Assembly: GCA_028280415.1 (NCBI GenBank)
Contig: JANQLV010000070.1
Location: 1 to 44,085 of the forward strand
Direction: 5' to 3'
DNA length: 44,085 nucleotides
Source of the DNA: Saprospiraceae bacterium
GTDB lineage: Bacteria; Bacteroidota; Bacteroidia; Chitinophagales; Saprospiraceae
Notes under the pieces: generated by a model
Database searches by the model: none
The model's input: the letters and a program-made list of their open reading frames with translations, nothing else
What the model was told of the DNA's origin: nothing
Translations under genes and position numbers: made by a program
In this document: positions 1 to 7,832 of the stretch, one piece after another
How positions within the stretch are numbered: position 1 is the first letter of the stretch
Layout of the letters: each line of letters opens with the position of its first letter

Positions 1-96
1 CTTTTCGGATGTGTTCCCCTAAAGTTGCAGGATTCGCTATATAGCCTGATTTATAGGGTTTTATGGCAAAAAGGGCGATATTGCACTTTGGGTACG

Positions 97-288
97 CAAC
101 CCTGCCCCTGTGGCTTCTACAACCATCCCGAAAAAGACTGCGTTTGTGAGCCAGGAATTGTCAAACGCTATTTGAATAAAATCTCTGGTCCACTGATGGA
201 TCGTATTGATCTGCACGTGGAAGTGACACGGACAGCGGCGGACTTGAGCGGAAGTGCCGAGATCAAGATCGAATATTGGGCGGAGTGA
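97..288 (+). pseudogene. comM/yifB (Mg-chelatase-like AAA ATPase) remnant, internally deleted
   Basis: The reading frame encodes CPCGFYNHPEKDCVCEPG, then a segment matching NKISGPLMDRIDLHVEV, both hallmarks of the ComM/YifB family. It then jumps directly to RTAADLSGSAEIKIE and stops. In intact ComM about 130 residues lie between these blocks, and the protein ends with a conserved AIQYRSLDRE-type tail that is missing here. The sequence before CPCG (before about position 97) no longer resembles the family. This is therefore a remnant of non-contiguous pieces, not a gene. ComM is a helicase for branch migration during natural transformation. A second remnant with the missing tail lies at 16904-16998. 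Confidence 0.8.
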
Positions 289-373
289 AAAGATGTAAAT
301 TTATGACAAATCTTTGAATGTCTTTTTGATGATCAGTTATTTGTTATAGCCAGTATATTTAAAATTAAATGAA

Positions 374-2050
374 CTACTCTTCAATTTGATTCAGCTTATT
401 AAATTTCTCAATTAGATCTCCAGTTATTGCTACTACTGCAGGTTTAGGAATGTTATCCTGATCAAAAGGCCATTTGCTTGTGGGCTTGTTCAAATCTGTG
501 GTTTGTTCACCTGGATGTTGAACACTTAAGAATAAGGTTTTACCATCTGGTGAGAACCAAGGGCCTGTAAGTTCTGCATCTTTTGGAGCTGAAGCGATTC
601 GTATTACTTTTCCTGCCTCTTTTCCATATCTAGGAATTACAAATAAGCTATTGTTTTTAAATGGCATATATGGACCATCTTCTTGATTCATTTTACTTCC
701 CGACATATCTGAGGTAATCCAAAGATTTCCGGCTAGATCAAAGGCTAAATTATCCGGACAAGAGAATCCATTTTCTTCCCCACCTGCTTTATAAGTGGTT
801 GCTTTGAATTTTAGCGCATCAAACGCGCCATCATTTTCTTCGATTTTTAGAATTGAGCCATGGAAATCATTTTTCTCATAGTTATTTGTCAAAGAAACAA
901 AGATGTTACCCGTGATTGGGTCAATTTCTATGTCCTCAGGGCGATTCAACTCGGTTGCTCCTAATAATTTTGAAGCTTCCCGAGCCCTAATGAGCACCTC
1001 AGTTTGATCCTTAAATTTATTTTTTAATACAGGTTGATTTTCCCAGTCTAAAGCAAGCCACTTTCCATTATCAATATCAGCCACGTATAGGGTTCCTTCT
1101 TTCAAGGAGTGGGGCTTGGAAGAGATAAATTTGTATAAATGTTCATTATTTTTATCATCTCCAGTATAAGCTACCACTCGCTTATCCTTTAGTTCGTATA
1201 AGGTGCAACATTCATGAGCGAATCGTCCCAGAGCTATATGCTTTTGAGCTTTTCCGTCTTTTGGGTCAACCTCTACTACCCAACCATAATGTTCTGGTGG
1301 ATAATTGTAAAAGTTTTCCCAGCCATACCAACTAGGTATATGGGAGGGAATATTTTTTTCATTATATTCAGTTTCTCCATAGAAACTATCATAATTTTCT
1401 TCACATGTAAGAAAAGTTTTCCATGGAGTAATTCCGCCGGAACAATTGCTATGTGTACCAATAACCCTGGTTTTTCCTTTAATCGGAGTATCCCAATTGA
1501 GTAAAATTGGAGTTTTTGCTGTAATCCGCCTATTGTGAGGATCATTTTCAACAATTTGCCACTTTCCATTTTCTTCTTTAATTCTTATGATGGTCCCACC
1601 AACGTTGTACATTTCTTTATCAACTTGTTCTATGGTTCGGTGTTGCTGCGGATTTTTGTAATTACGATAATTGAAATTAGAAACAAAAAGCGGGTTGACG
1701 TATTCATGATTTACCCATAACAGTCCATCTTTCAAATTATTATCATCTAGAGGCATGAAACAAATAAAATCATTATTGAATCCAAAGTTATCGTCATCAC
1801 TAATTTTATCACCCCATTTTATCAAAGTATGATATTCTAAGCCTTTGGCAAGTAGTAAGTCATCTTTGTTAGATGCTGATAGCCTTTCAAAAGGAAGGTT
1901 TTTTAAATACCTAAGATGGTCTGAAGATATTTCTTCAATTGAAATCGACGTATTGGTGTTTCCACAAAATTTTAAGAAAGGTGGAATTATTGCGGTTCCT
2001 AAACTGGCTTTGCCTAAAAAAGAGATAAACTTCCTACGATTATATTCCAT
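374..2050 (-). CDS. PhoX-family (DUF839) phosphatase, Tat-exported
   Basis: 558 residues. The N-terminus carries a twin-arginine signal (NRRKFISFLGKASLGTAIIP), so folded export to the periplasm or outside is expected. The body has the PhoX/DUF839 series of motifs: GGITPWKTFLTCEEN, GRFAHECC, VAYTGDDKNNEHLYKF, LNRPEDIEIDP, NGFSCPDNLAFD, GNLWITSDMSG and LTGPWFSPDGKTLFLSVQHP. Family members are Ca/Fe-dependent alkaline phosphatases with a six-bladed propeller. Length is within the family range. A cysteine after the signal (FLKFCGN) could be a lipidation site, but the lipobox is poor. No phosphate transport or Pho regulatory gene is adjacent, so the role in phosphate supply is inferred from the family only. 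The gene is convergent with the comM remnant. Confidence 0.88.
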   Translation of the reverse strand: MEYNRRKFISFLGKASLGTAIIPPFLKFCGNTNTSISIEEISSDHLRYLKNLPFERLSASNKDDLLLAKGLEYHTLIKWGDKISDDDNFGFNNDFICFMPLDDNNLKDGLLWVNHEYVNPLFVSNFNYRNYKNPQQHRTIEQVDKEMYNVGGTIIRIKEENGKWQIVENDPHNRRITAKTPILLNWDTPIKGKTRVIGTHSNCSGGITPWKTFLTCEENYDSFYGETEYNEKNIPSHIPSWYGWENFYNYPPEHYGWVVEVDPKDGKAQKHIALGRFAHECCTLYELKDKRVVAYTGDDKNNEHLYKFISSKPHSLKEGTLYVADIDNGKWLALDWENQPVLKNKFKDQTEVLIRAREASKLLGATELNRPEDIEIDPITGNIFVSLTNNYEKNDFHGSILKIEENDGAFDALKFKATTYKAGGEENGFSCPDNLAFDLAGNLWITSDMSGSKMNQEDGPYMPFKNNSLFVIPRYGKEAGKVIRIASAPKDAELTGPWFSPDGKTLFLSVQHPGEQTTDLNKPTSKWPFDQDNIPKPAVVAITGDLIEKFNKLNQIEE

Positions 2051-2307
2051 TTCATTAATTGTTTAAGTATTTTCCTTTATAGTAATTTACAATTTAAGGG
2101 TACATTCTATCCTTTTAATATTATTTGATTATTAACAGTGTGTAAAAGTTCATCTCGATAAGCTTTATTTTCAAAACATCCTCCATATTTGATGCTGTTA
2201 GTAAAGCCATACCTATGTTTAAACGTCTATTGCCAATAGGCAAAATCCTAAATCTAAAATTTCTGCTATAAAATAAAACGATCAATTTCTTGTGGTTAAA
2301 ATCAATA
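2051..2307. other. Gap between PhoX and Fur genes; no supported gene
   Basis: AT-rich stretch of about 257 bases. A minus-strand frame of 71 codons (2121-2336) runs into the 3' end of the Fur gene, but it has no recognisable family or composition, so I do not call it. I see no clear terminator hairpin with a T-run. Confidence 0.4.
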
Positions 2308-2688
2308 CTAAGAAAGACAGTCTTCGCATTGTCCAATCAATAACAGCTCCGCAGAATCTATTCTGTAATTAGAAACGGATGGAATCAATATATCAATAGG
2401 TAAGCATGCTGTCTTGCCACAATCTCGACATTGAAAATGAGGATGTAAATCCATGTGATTTGAGGATGAACACCCATTATATTTAGCGTACCATTTCAGC
2501 CCGTCTTTTCCTGTAAAAGAATGCAATATGCCCTCATCTTCTAATCGTTCCAGAACGCGGTACACAGTGGTCTTGTTCATTTTTTGATGAAGTTGTTCCA
2601 CTAAGATTACCACAGAAATAGCATTATTGGTTTGCTCAAATATCTTGAGCAATGTCTTGACCGATTTTGTCTTTCTGATAATTCCCAT
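2308..2688 (-). CDS. Fur-family metalloregulator, probably Zur-like
   Basis: 126 residues, a short Fur-family protein. The winged-helix part contains NKTTVYRVLERLEDEGILH, the Fur recognition-helix signature. The dimerisation part has HPHFQCRDCGKTACL and a C-terminal CEDC, giving two CxxC pairs for the structural zinc site. It is transcribed divergently from a MerC-like gene across a 23-bp palindrome, so autoregulation is likely. The neighbourhood (MerC domain, COG0523 remnant, TonB receptor) favours zinc over iron as the sensed metal; this is inference from context. A TAnnTTTG element at 2700-2693 (minus strand) ends only four bases before the ATG, so the mRNA may be leaderless. No other plausible start exists before residue 38 or so. 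Confidence 0.88.
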   Translation of the reverse strand: MGIIRKTKSVKTLLKIFEQTNNAISVVILVEQLHQKMNKTTVYRVLERLEDEGILHSFTGKDGLKWYAKYNGCSSSNHMDLHPHFQCRDCGKTACLPIDILIPSVSNYRIDSAELLLIGQCEDCLS

Positions 2689-2692
2689 AATA

Positions 2693-2757
2693 CAAATTTA
2701 ATGCAACTCGGTTGCATTAACAAAAATATTGATTACTTTTGTAAATCAGTTGCATTA
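2693..2757. promoter_or_regulatory. Divergent promoter/operator with Fur/Zur-type palindrome
   Basis: A perfect palindrome spans 2698-2720: 10-base arms (TTAATGCAAC / GTTGCATTAA) around TCG. On the plus strand the right arm supplies a TTG (2712-2714), followed after 19 nt by TACTTTTG (2734-2741), a good Bacteroidota -33/-7 pair for the MerC gene. On the minus strand TTTTG (2725-2721) and TAAATTTG (2700-2693) are 20 nt apart and serve the Fur gene, with the palindrome in the spacer. A further half-site GTTGCATTAC lies at 2748-2757. A repressor bound here would block both promoters. The same core recurs at 15546-15584. Confidence 0.8.
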
Positions 2758-2774
2758 CGCAAAAAATACACAGT

Positions 2775-3182
2775 ATGAATCGAACTGAAAATATGGAATA
2801 TTCCGACTGGCTGGGAGTGGCGGCCAGCGGCCTTTGTGCTATTCATTGCACCTTAACTCCTTTATTCTTTGCCGCCAAGCCCGTGTTGGAAAGCACTATA
2901 GGCGAGCATACCCACGGCTTTTGGGCGGCACTGGATTATGTTTTTCTGGGCCTGAGTCTTTTGGCAGTGTGGTATTCTGCCCGGCATACTACCCATACCG
3001 TCCTCAGATGGGTATTATGGGTGGCATGGGGGGTATTCGCCGTCGGGCTATTATCTGAGCTACTTGAGTTGTCATTTGGAAAATGGTTCATGTATGCAGG
3101 TTCTATCTCTTTGGTCATCGCGCACCTGAAAAACTATCGCCATTGCCAACAATGCAAAATCGAGACTTCGAACCAGAGCTGA
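2775..3182 (+). CDS. MerC-domain inner-membrane protein
   Basis: 135 residues with four hydrophobic segments. The first carries the MerC signature DWLGVAASGLCAIHCTLTP, a metal-binding CxxHC motif at the membrane, and the C-terminus ends with HLKNYRHCQQC, another Cys pair typical of this family. MerC proteins were described in mercury uptake, but chromosomal homologues beside Fur/Zur genes are thought to move or buffer other soft metals. The Zur-like operator lies directly upstream and the -7 element is about 34 bases before the ATG, so this gene is very probably metal-repressed. It is the first gene of a likely operon running to the thioredoxin-like gene at 5955. The exact substrate is unknown. 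Confidence 0.82.
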   Translation: MNRTENMEYSDWLGVAASGLCAIHCTLTPLFFAAKPVLESTIGEHTHGFWAALDYVFLGLSLLAVWYSARHTTHTVLRWVLWVAWGVFAVGLLSELLELSFGKWFMYAGSISLVIAHLKNYRHCQQCKIETSNQS

Positions 3183-3224
3183 AAGCAAAATAAACCATAC
3201 GAATGAATTTCTAAATTTTTTATC

Positions 3225-3446
3225 ATGATACCAACGACCTTTGAACAATGGAAAAACTGTATCGTCAACGAGTGCAAAATCAAACTAACCAAAGATTTTG
3301 TCGCCAATCGCCTGAAAGTTTATGAAGATAAGCGTAATCCTGAGACAAGAAAATTCATAGGGTTATATGGTAAACAGCATCTAAATAATATTATTTACTG
3401 GTTAAAAAAGAGTTCCTCTGAAATGGCAGAACGAAACTTCCCATAA
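3225..3446 (+). CDS. Small conserved protein of unknown function (metal regulon companion)
   Basis: 73 residues, soluble and lysine/asparagine rich, beginning MIPTTFEQWKNCIVNECKI and containing LTKDFVANRLKVYEDKRNPET and a YGKQHLNNIIYWLK end. I recognise this as a common Bacteroidota small protein of about 60-70 residues, often found near metal-homeostasis genes, but no function is established. It has two cysteines (NCIVNEC). The last dozen residues (after WLKKSSSEM) overlap the start of a decayed COG0523 GTPase in another frame. They may therefore be an extension created when that gene decayed. It follows the MerC gene by 42 bases in the same direction. Confidence 0.7.
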   Translation: MIPTTFEQWKNCIVNECKIKLTKDFVANRLKVYEDKRNPETRKFIGLYGKQHLNNIIYWLKKSSSEMAERNFP

Positions 3447-3532
3447 CGGTCTTAAGTGGATTTCTGGGAGTAGGTGAGATTATTTTGCTTAACCATATTC
3501 GACATAAAAGAAGGACTGAAAGTAGCGCTTAG
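3431..3532 (+). pseudogene. Remnant of a COG0523 (CobW/ZigA-like) metallochaperone GTPase
   Basis: Reading the frame from 3431 gives [20 protein letters not shown] followed by NHIRHKRR and a stop at 3530-3532. Intact COG0523 proteins start with [22 protein letters not shown], so the match covers the whole N-terminus. The Walker A lysine-threonine (GKTT) has become GEII and the protein ends after about 30 of about 400 residues. It is clearly non-functional. Zur-regulated COG0523 GTPases deliver zinc under starvation, so this remnant supports a zinc reading of the operon. It sits between the small protein and the TonB receptor. Confidence 0.85.
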
Positions 3533-3579
3533 CTTAAAAAAAATGAATACAATATAACATGACTTTAAATACAGAATTA

Positions 3580-5955
3580 ATGAAAAAAAATAGCTACAAT
3601 AAAATTACGTTGACCATCTTACTGCTGGTACTCAACTTTACAGTTTACGGACAGAATGCTACCCTTTCTGGTAAGGTAAGTACCGATAATGGAGCACCTT
3701 TAGGCGCCGCCACTATTGCCCTTGAAGGTACCACTTTGGGGGTAATTGCAGATCAGGATGGTAGCTTTATCATAGAGCAGATCCCGGCTGGAACTTATCT
3801 GGTCAAGGTGAATTTTCTTGGCTACCTATCCGTATCTGAAAAGGTATCCCTTGAAGCCGGGCAATCCATAGAGAAAAACTTTTCCTTACAGAAGGATGCC
3901 TTAAATATGGAAGCCGTGGTAATCAGCGGCACGCGGTACGAGCAAGATCGGGTGAATAATCCTGTAGTGGTGAATGTGGTGGATAAGAAACTACTTAATG
4001 CTACCCAATCTATTGCCATTTCTGAGGGCTTAAACTTCCAGCCTGGCGTGCGGGTAGAGACCAATTGTCAAAATTGCGGGTTCACTCAAGTACGCTTAAA
4101 TGGTTTGGAAGGGGCTTATTCCCAAATCCTTATCAATAGTCGTCCTATTTTTAGTGCTTTGAACAGCGTGTATGGCTTGGATCAAATCCCTTCTAACATC
4201 GTGGAGCAGGTAGAAGTGGTTCGAAGTGGAGGCTCTGCCCTCTATGGGTCTAATGCCATTGGCGGTACGATCAACATCATCACCAAAGAACCCGTAGAAA
4301 ACACCTGGGAATTTCGCTCGAATACATCTTTGATTGATGGCGACGCTCTGGATCAGACTTTTAACATCAATGGATCAATTGTAAACGAGAGCTTAACCAG
4401 TGGTGTTACCTTTTACGGAATGAGCCGCAACCGAGACAGCTATGATGCCAATGGGGATGGGTTTACTGAACTAGTGGAGTTGGAAAACACAGTGCTGGGG
4501 GCAAGAGCATTCTTTAGACCGGGAGATCGCAGTAAAATTTCTGTTGATTTTAGCGCGCTCAACGAATACCGCAGGGGGGGAGACCGCCTGGACCTGGCCC
4601 CACATTTTACGGATATCACAGAGGAGTTGGACCACAACACTTTTTTTGGTGGTCTCAATTATGAACAATGGAGCAGAGATAACCAAAATAAATTATCCAT
4701 CTATGCTTCTGCACAAACTACAGAAAGGGGAAGTTATTACGGTGGCTTAGGCGGCGGAAGAACGGCTGCAGACAGCCTGCTAGCTATAAGTGCCTACGGA
4801 CTAACAGAAGACTTGGCTTTGGTCACGGGCCTTCAATACACTCGGTACTTGAACAACAATGATGTGATTACGGCAGGGCTTGAGAATCAGTATTATGATA
4901 CTCAGGATGAAATTCAGGGTTATAATCGATTAATTGATCAGCGGGTAAATACGACTGGATTCTTTGCACAGTACGAGTGGAAGCCAAATCAAAAGCTTAC
5001 TGCCTTGTTTGGGGCGAGATATGATGTTTCAAACGTAGATGGAAATTATCAAATCGGCGAAATTAACAACTCTGTAGATATAAACATCGGGGTATTGAGC
5101 CCACGGTTTACCTTATTGTACAAAATAAACGAGGCCCTGAGGTTTAGAGGTGGATATGCCAGAGGCTTTCGGGCACCACAAGCTTTCAATGAAGATCTGC
5201 ACATTTCATCTGTAGGTGGTGAACCTCTCTTCGTTATCCTGTCTGAGGATCTGGATAAAGAAACTTCTAATGCATTTACCGGCTCACTGAATTACACCAA
5301 AAATTTCGGATTGAAGCAAGTCAATTTCTTGATCGAAGGGTTTTACACACAATTGCAAAATCCATTTACTCAGGTAAGCACAGGTTCAGTACTTCTAAAT
5401 GGGTCTATCGTAGAAGAGGTGAGAAATGGTGAAGGGGCTACTGTTTCCGGTATCAACTTCGAAGCAGGTTATTCGCCTTCCGGCAAGTTTGCTTTCCAGT
5501 TTGGAGGGACCGCCCAGCAAACAAGCTACGAAGAAAATCAAGTACTATTTGAACCAGAGGGCGGTACAGGAGGGGAAATTGTAGCCGTGGATGAATTTGT
5601 GAGAAACCCTAACTTGTACGGATATTTCAACACTTTCTACAACTTTTCTGAAGCATTTAAAATGGATTTGACAGGAACCTATACCGGCTCTATGATCGTA
5701 CCGAGAGTTGTAAGCGAGACCGGCTTTCTGGAATTGATTGACTCCGACCCATTTTTTGATGTGAATATCAAAGTCAGCTATCAGTTTGATCTGGTCAATA
5801 ATATTCACCTAGAATTGAGCGGAGGGGCTAAAAATATCTTTGACAGCTATCAGCCAGAGTTTGACTCTGGCCCCGAGCGTGATTCTGACTTCATTTATGG
5901 ACCGATGGCTCCGCGGTCAGTATTTATTTCAATAAAGATAGGTAACTTGCGCTGA
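3580..5955 (+). CDS. TonB-dependent outer-membrane receptor, probable metal uptake
   Basis: About 791 residues from the ATG at 3580, which starts a normal signal peptide (MKKNSYNKITLTILLLVLNF); an in-frame ATG at 3559 would add seven residues before it. Order: carboxypeptidase-D regulatory-like domain (LSGKVSTDNGAPLGAATIAL, about residues 25-110), plug domain (AVVISGTRYEQDRVNNPVVV through ALYGSNAIGGTINIITKEP), then a 22-strand-type barrel ending in FISIKIGNLR. The plug has an unusual CxxC (RVETNCQNCGFTQVRLNG), a plausible soft-metal or disulfide site. No SusD partner is present, which argues against glycan import. Its place in a Zur-like operon suggests a ZnuD-like zinc (or chelate) receptor; this is inference. 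The stop codon overlaps the next gene's start. Confidence 0.87.
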   Translation: MKKNSYNKITLTILLLVLNFTVYGQNATLSGKVSTDNGAPLGAATIALEGTTLGVIADQDGSFIIEQIPAGTYLVKVNFLGYLSVSEKVSLEAGQSIEKNFSLQKDALNMEAVVISGTRYEQDRVNNPVVVNVVDKKLLNATQSIAISEGLNFQPGVRVETNCQNCGFTQVRLNGLEGAYSQILINSRPIFSALNSVYGLDQIPSNIVEQVEVVRSGGSALYGSNAIGGTINIITKEPVENTWEFRSNTSLIDGDALDQTFNINGSIVNESLTSGVTFYGMSRNRDSYDANGDGFTELVELENTVLGARAFFRPGDRSKISVDFSALNEYRRGGDRLDLAPHFTDITEELDHNTFFGGLNYEQWSRDNQNKLSIYASAQTTERGSYYGGLGGGRTAADSLLAISAYGLTEDLALVTGLQYTRYLNNNDVITAGLENQYYDTQDEIQGYNRLIDQRVNTTGFFAQYEWKPNQKLTALFGARYDVSNVDGNYQIGEINNSVDINIGVLSPRFTLLYKINEALRFRGGYARGFRAPQAFNEDLHISSVGGEPLFVILSEDLDKETSNAFTGSLNYTKNFGLKQVNFLIEGFYTQLQNPFTQVSTGSVLLNGSIVEEVRNGEGATVSGINFEAGYSPSGKFAFQFGGTAQQTSYEENQVLFEPEGGTGGEIVAVDEFVRNPNLYGYFNTFYNFSEAFKMDLTGTYTGSMIVPRVVSETGFLELIDSDPFFDVNIKVSYQFDLVNNIHLELSGGAKNIFDSYQPEFDSGPERDSDFIYGPMAPRSVFISIKIGNLR

Positions 5956-6449
5956 TGACTAAAATATCTTTTAAAATCATAGGCTTTATGATAAGCATTC
6001 CATTTTTCCTGTGTGCTCCTTTGGGGGCACAGGAAACGGAATCGGTTCGTTGGCTATCATTCGAAGAACTGGAAGACTCTCTGGCCGCAAATCCCAAAAA
6101 AGTATTCATTGATTTCTATACCGACTGGTGTACCTACTGCCGTAAAATGGACAAGGTAGTGTTTACAAAGCCGGAGCTAATTGACGTACTGAATGAACAA
6201 TACTATGCGGTTCGCTTCAATGCCGAAACCGACTCGTCCATCATCTTCAGTGGGCAGCAATTTATTAACGACCAAGTGGGAAAAACCAGAACCCCCGTTC
6301 ATCAAATCACCCAACTACTTGCTTTACGGGAGGGGAAATTTGTAGCCCCAACTTTAGTCCTTTTAGACGAAACGTTTAAAGTCACATCCAGATATTTTGA
6401 ATATATGGACAGCACGAAACTTTTAAAAGCATTAAATAACAAGCGGTAA
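5955..6449 (+). CDS. Secreted thioredoxin-fold protein (DUF255/Thioredoxin_7-like)
   Basis: 164 residues. A signal peptide (MTKISFKIIGFMISIPFFLC..LGAQ) is followed by a thioredoxin fold with active site DWCTYCRKMDK and a conserved RTPVHQ..LLAL..VAPTLVLLD region containing the cis-proline (APT). The start overlaps the TonB receptor stop (TGATG), so the two are translationally coupled. It likely keeps cysteines of the receptor or of other periplasmic metal-binding proteins reduced; the CxxC in the receptor plug is a candidate partner. That link is inference. The last 51 codons are duplicated as a remnant at 14611-14766. Confidence 0.83.
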   Translation: MTKISFKIIGFMISIPFFLCAPLGAQETESVRWLSFEELEDSLAANPKKVFIDFYTDWCTYCRKMDKVVFTKPELIDVLNEQYYAVRFNAETDSSIIFSGQQFINDQVGKTRTPVHQITQLLALREGKFVAPTLVLLDETFKVTSRYFEYMDSTKLLKALNNKR

Positions 6450-6524
6450 AATCTAAACCACTATTCACTTTCCTTTTTCCGAATAGCTGGTTTAGATCGA
6501 AATACTTTTATTACTTCTAAATAA
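6293..6524 (+). repeat. Left copy of a ~230-bp direct repeat (thioredoxin 3' end + mogA 3' end)
   Basis: Positions 6297-6517 match 14614-14834 with about 24 mismatches by hand count (about 89% identity). A 12-base deletion in this copy then interrupts the match, which resumes briefly to 6524. The left copy holds the end of the complete thioredoxin-like gene plus only the tail of mogA; the right copy holds only the tail of the thioredoxin gene plus complete mogA. Same orientation, 8.3 kb apart. Confidence 0.9.
6461..6517 (-). pseudogene. mogA 3'-end remnant
   Basis: Read on the minus strand this gives EVIKVFRSKPAIRKKESE and a stop, matching the C-terminus of MogA at 14778 (EVIKVFRPKSAIRKKENE). 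Nothing upstream of it on the minus strand is related to MogA, so only the last 18 codons remain. It is part of the direct repeat. Confidence 0.85.
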
Positions 6525-6532
6525 AATTCTTC

Positions 6533-6631
6533 ATGATTGACATTCAGCAAACCAGTAAATCCTTCAAAGGAATTCCTGTGATACAAAATTTATTATTGCA
6601 GGTTCATGCAGGAGAATTATTTGGATTTTAA
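6533..6631 (+). pseudogene. ABC-transporter ATPase N-terminal remnant
   Basis: The frame MIDIQQTSKSFKGIPVIQNL, then LLQVHAGELFGF and a stop, matches the first strand-loop of ABC ATPases (family pattern: I.I.NL.KSF....VI..LSL.V..GELFGFLGPNGAGKTT). It stops exactly where the Walker A loop should begin, so no nucleotide site remains. Only 32 codons survive of about 230-300. It begins just after the direct repeat, so it may belong to the inserted segment. Confidence 0.75.
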
Positions 6632-6921
6632 GACATCAATGTGGAATTCCTAAATGGAGTTCATTTATGGATGAAGTTCTGAGCGGTGAAGTAAGTGTAA
6701 AAAGATTGGATAAAATTGAGCTTATGTTAGAATTCAAGTATGCTTAAGGAGGTTACAAAGGGATTTTGAGACAGTTCGACCTCAGCGATTCCGAGAATAT
6801 GAGGCAAGGAATTAAAAGATTGTAAAGAATCAAACAAAAATCTATCATCCATTAAAATTTATTTGACCTATATTTATTCATACTTCGATGTAAAACATTA
6901 GAAAAACCAAACAACAGAAAG
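6632..6921. other. Gene-free stretch with decayed coding-like pieces
   Basis: Short open pieces remain, for example a plus-strand frame from 6629 to 6746 reading RHQCGIPKWSSFMDEVLSG..VKRLDKIELMLEF, and another ending in NMRQGIKRL near 6822-6824. Neither can be assigned to a family. I see no terminator and no sure promoter for the gene at 6922. Confidence 0.4.
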
Positions 6922-7791
6922 ATGGTAAAAAGAATATTACTATGGGTTTTAGCTGTTTTCTTGGCCTTAGCAGCAATGATCTATCAAAGGAGTACAGGTC
7001 CTACTTATGAGTATAAAGGATATTTAGAGCATGGCGGAGAAAAACACAAATATGAACTGCTTCGTTCTCATGAAACAACCGAAGGGGCAAAAATTGAATT
7101 GCCATATTTTGAAGGAGCTAATTACAATGCATCACTGCATTATAAGCGCTACCGGACAAAGGATCCTGTTACAAGTTTAGATTTTCAGTTAGATGCAAAC
7201 AAACAATTCGTTGCTCAATTACCTGTACAGCCAGCTGCCGGAAAGATGGAATATTTCATTATTGGGAGCATCGATGGTAAAGAATTTAATATTCCTGAAA
7301 AGGGGAAAGATAGAATTGTGTTAAGATACAAAGATCCTGTTTCCAACTTTATTTTAGTGCCTCATGTTTTAATGATGATTATCGTTATCATTTTTGGTAT
7401 CCGGGCGGGATTAAGTGCACTTTTTGATCATGGTTCTATGCGTCTATGGACAATGATCGCATTCTTGGCAATGACAATAGGCGGAATGATATTAGGGCCA
7501 TTGGTACAAAAAAGTGCTTTCGGCGAATACTGGACTGGTTTTCCTTTTGGAGGCGATTTTACAGATAATAAAATGCTTATCATGTGGGTTGCTTGGGCAT
7601 TGGCTTTGGCGATCATCGGTTTCAAACCTAAAAAGAAAGAGAAGATTAGTAGAGCAGCAGTATTAACAGCTGCAGTAGTAATGACTGTGGTTTATTTGAT
7701 TCCGCATAGTATGGGGGGGTCCACTCTTGACTATGATAAGGTAGATAAAGGAATAGATCCGAAAGAAGCGATTAAAACTGGCGCTGAATAA
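6922..7791 (+). CDS. Membrane protein of unknown function, extracytoplasmic domain plus about 4-5 TM helices
   Basis: 289 residues. A first TM (ILLWVLAVFLALAAMIY) anchors a roughly 110-residue beta-rich exported domain (residues 28-137, with YEYKGYLEHGGEKHKYELL and YNASLHYKRYRTKDPV). This is followed by hydrophobic segments near 145-165, 175-195, 215-233 and 245-260. The segment FGEYWTGFPFGGDFTDNKMLIMW is the most motif-like part. I know homologues as uncharacterised Bacteroidota membrane proteins only. The next gene, 41 bases downstream, is another small membrane protein, and the two are probably co-transcribed and may form a complex. Confidence 0.7.
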   Translation: MVKRILLWVLAVFLALAAMIYQRSTGPTYEYKGYLEHGGEKHKYELLRSHETTEGAKIELPYFEGANYNASLHYKRYRTKDPVTSLDFQLDANKQFVAQLPVQPAAGKMEYFIIGSIDGKEFNIPEKGKDRIVLRYKDPVSNFILVPHVLMMIIVIIFGIRAGLSALFDHGSMRLWTMIAFLAMTIGGMILGPLVQKSAFGEYWTGFPFGGDFTDNKMLIMWVAWALALAIIGFKPKKKEKISRAAVLTAAVVMTVVYLIPHSMGGSTLDYDKVDKGIDPKEAIKTGAE

Positions 7792-7832
7792 TATTTCAAT
7801 CAAAGAATATCAAAGCCCGATATGTAATAAAG

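Noticed and set aside
2121-2336. 71-codon minus-strand frame after the Fur gene
   Set aside because: It overlaps the Fur coding end, has no recognisable motif and no ribosome-binding context.
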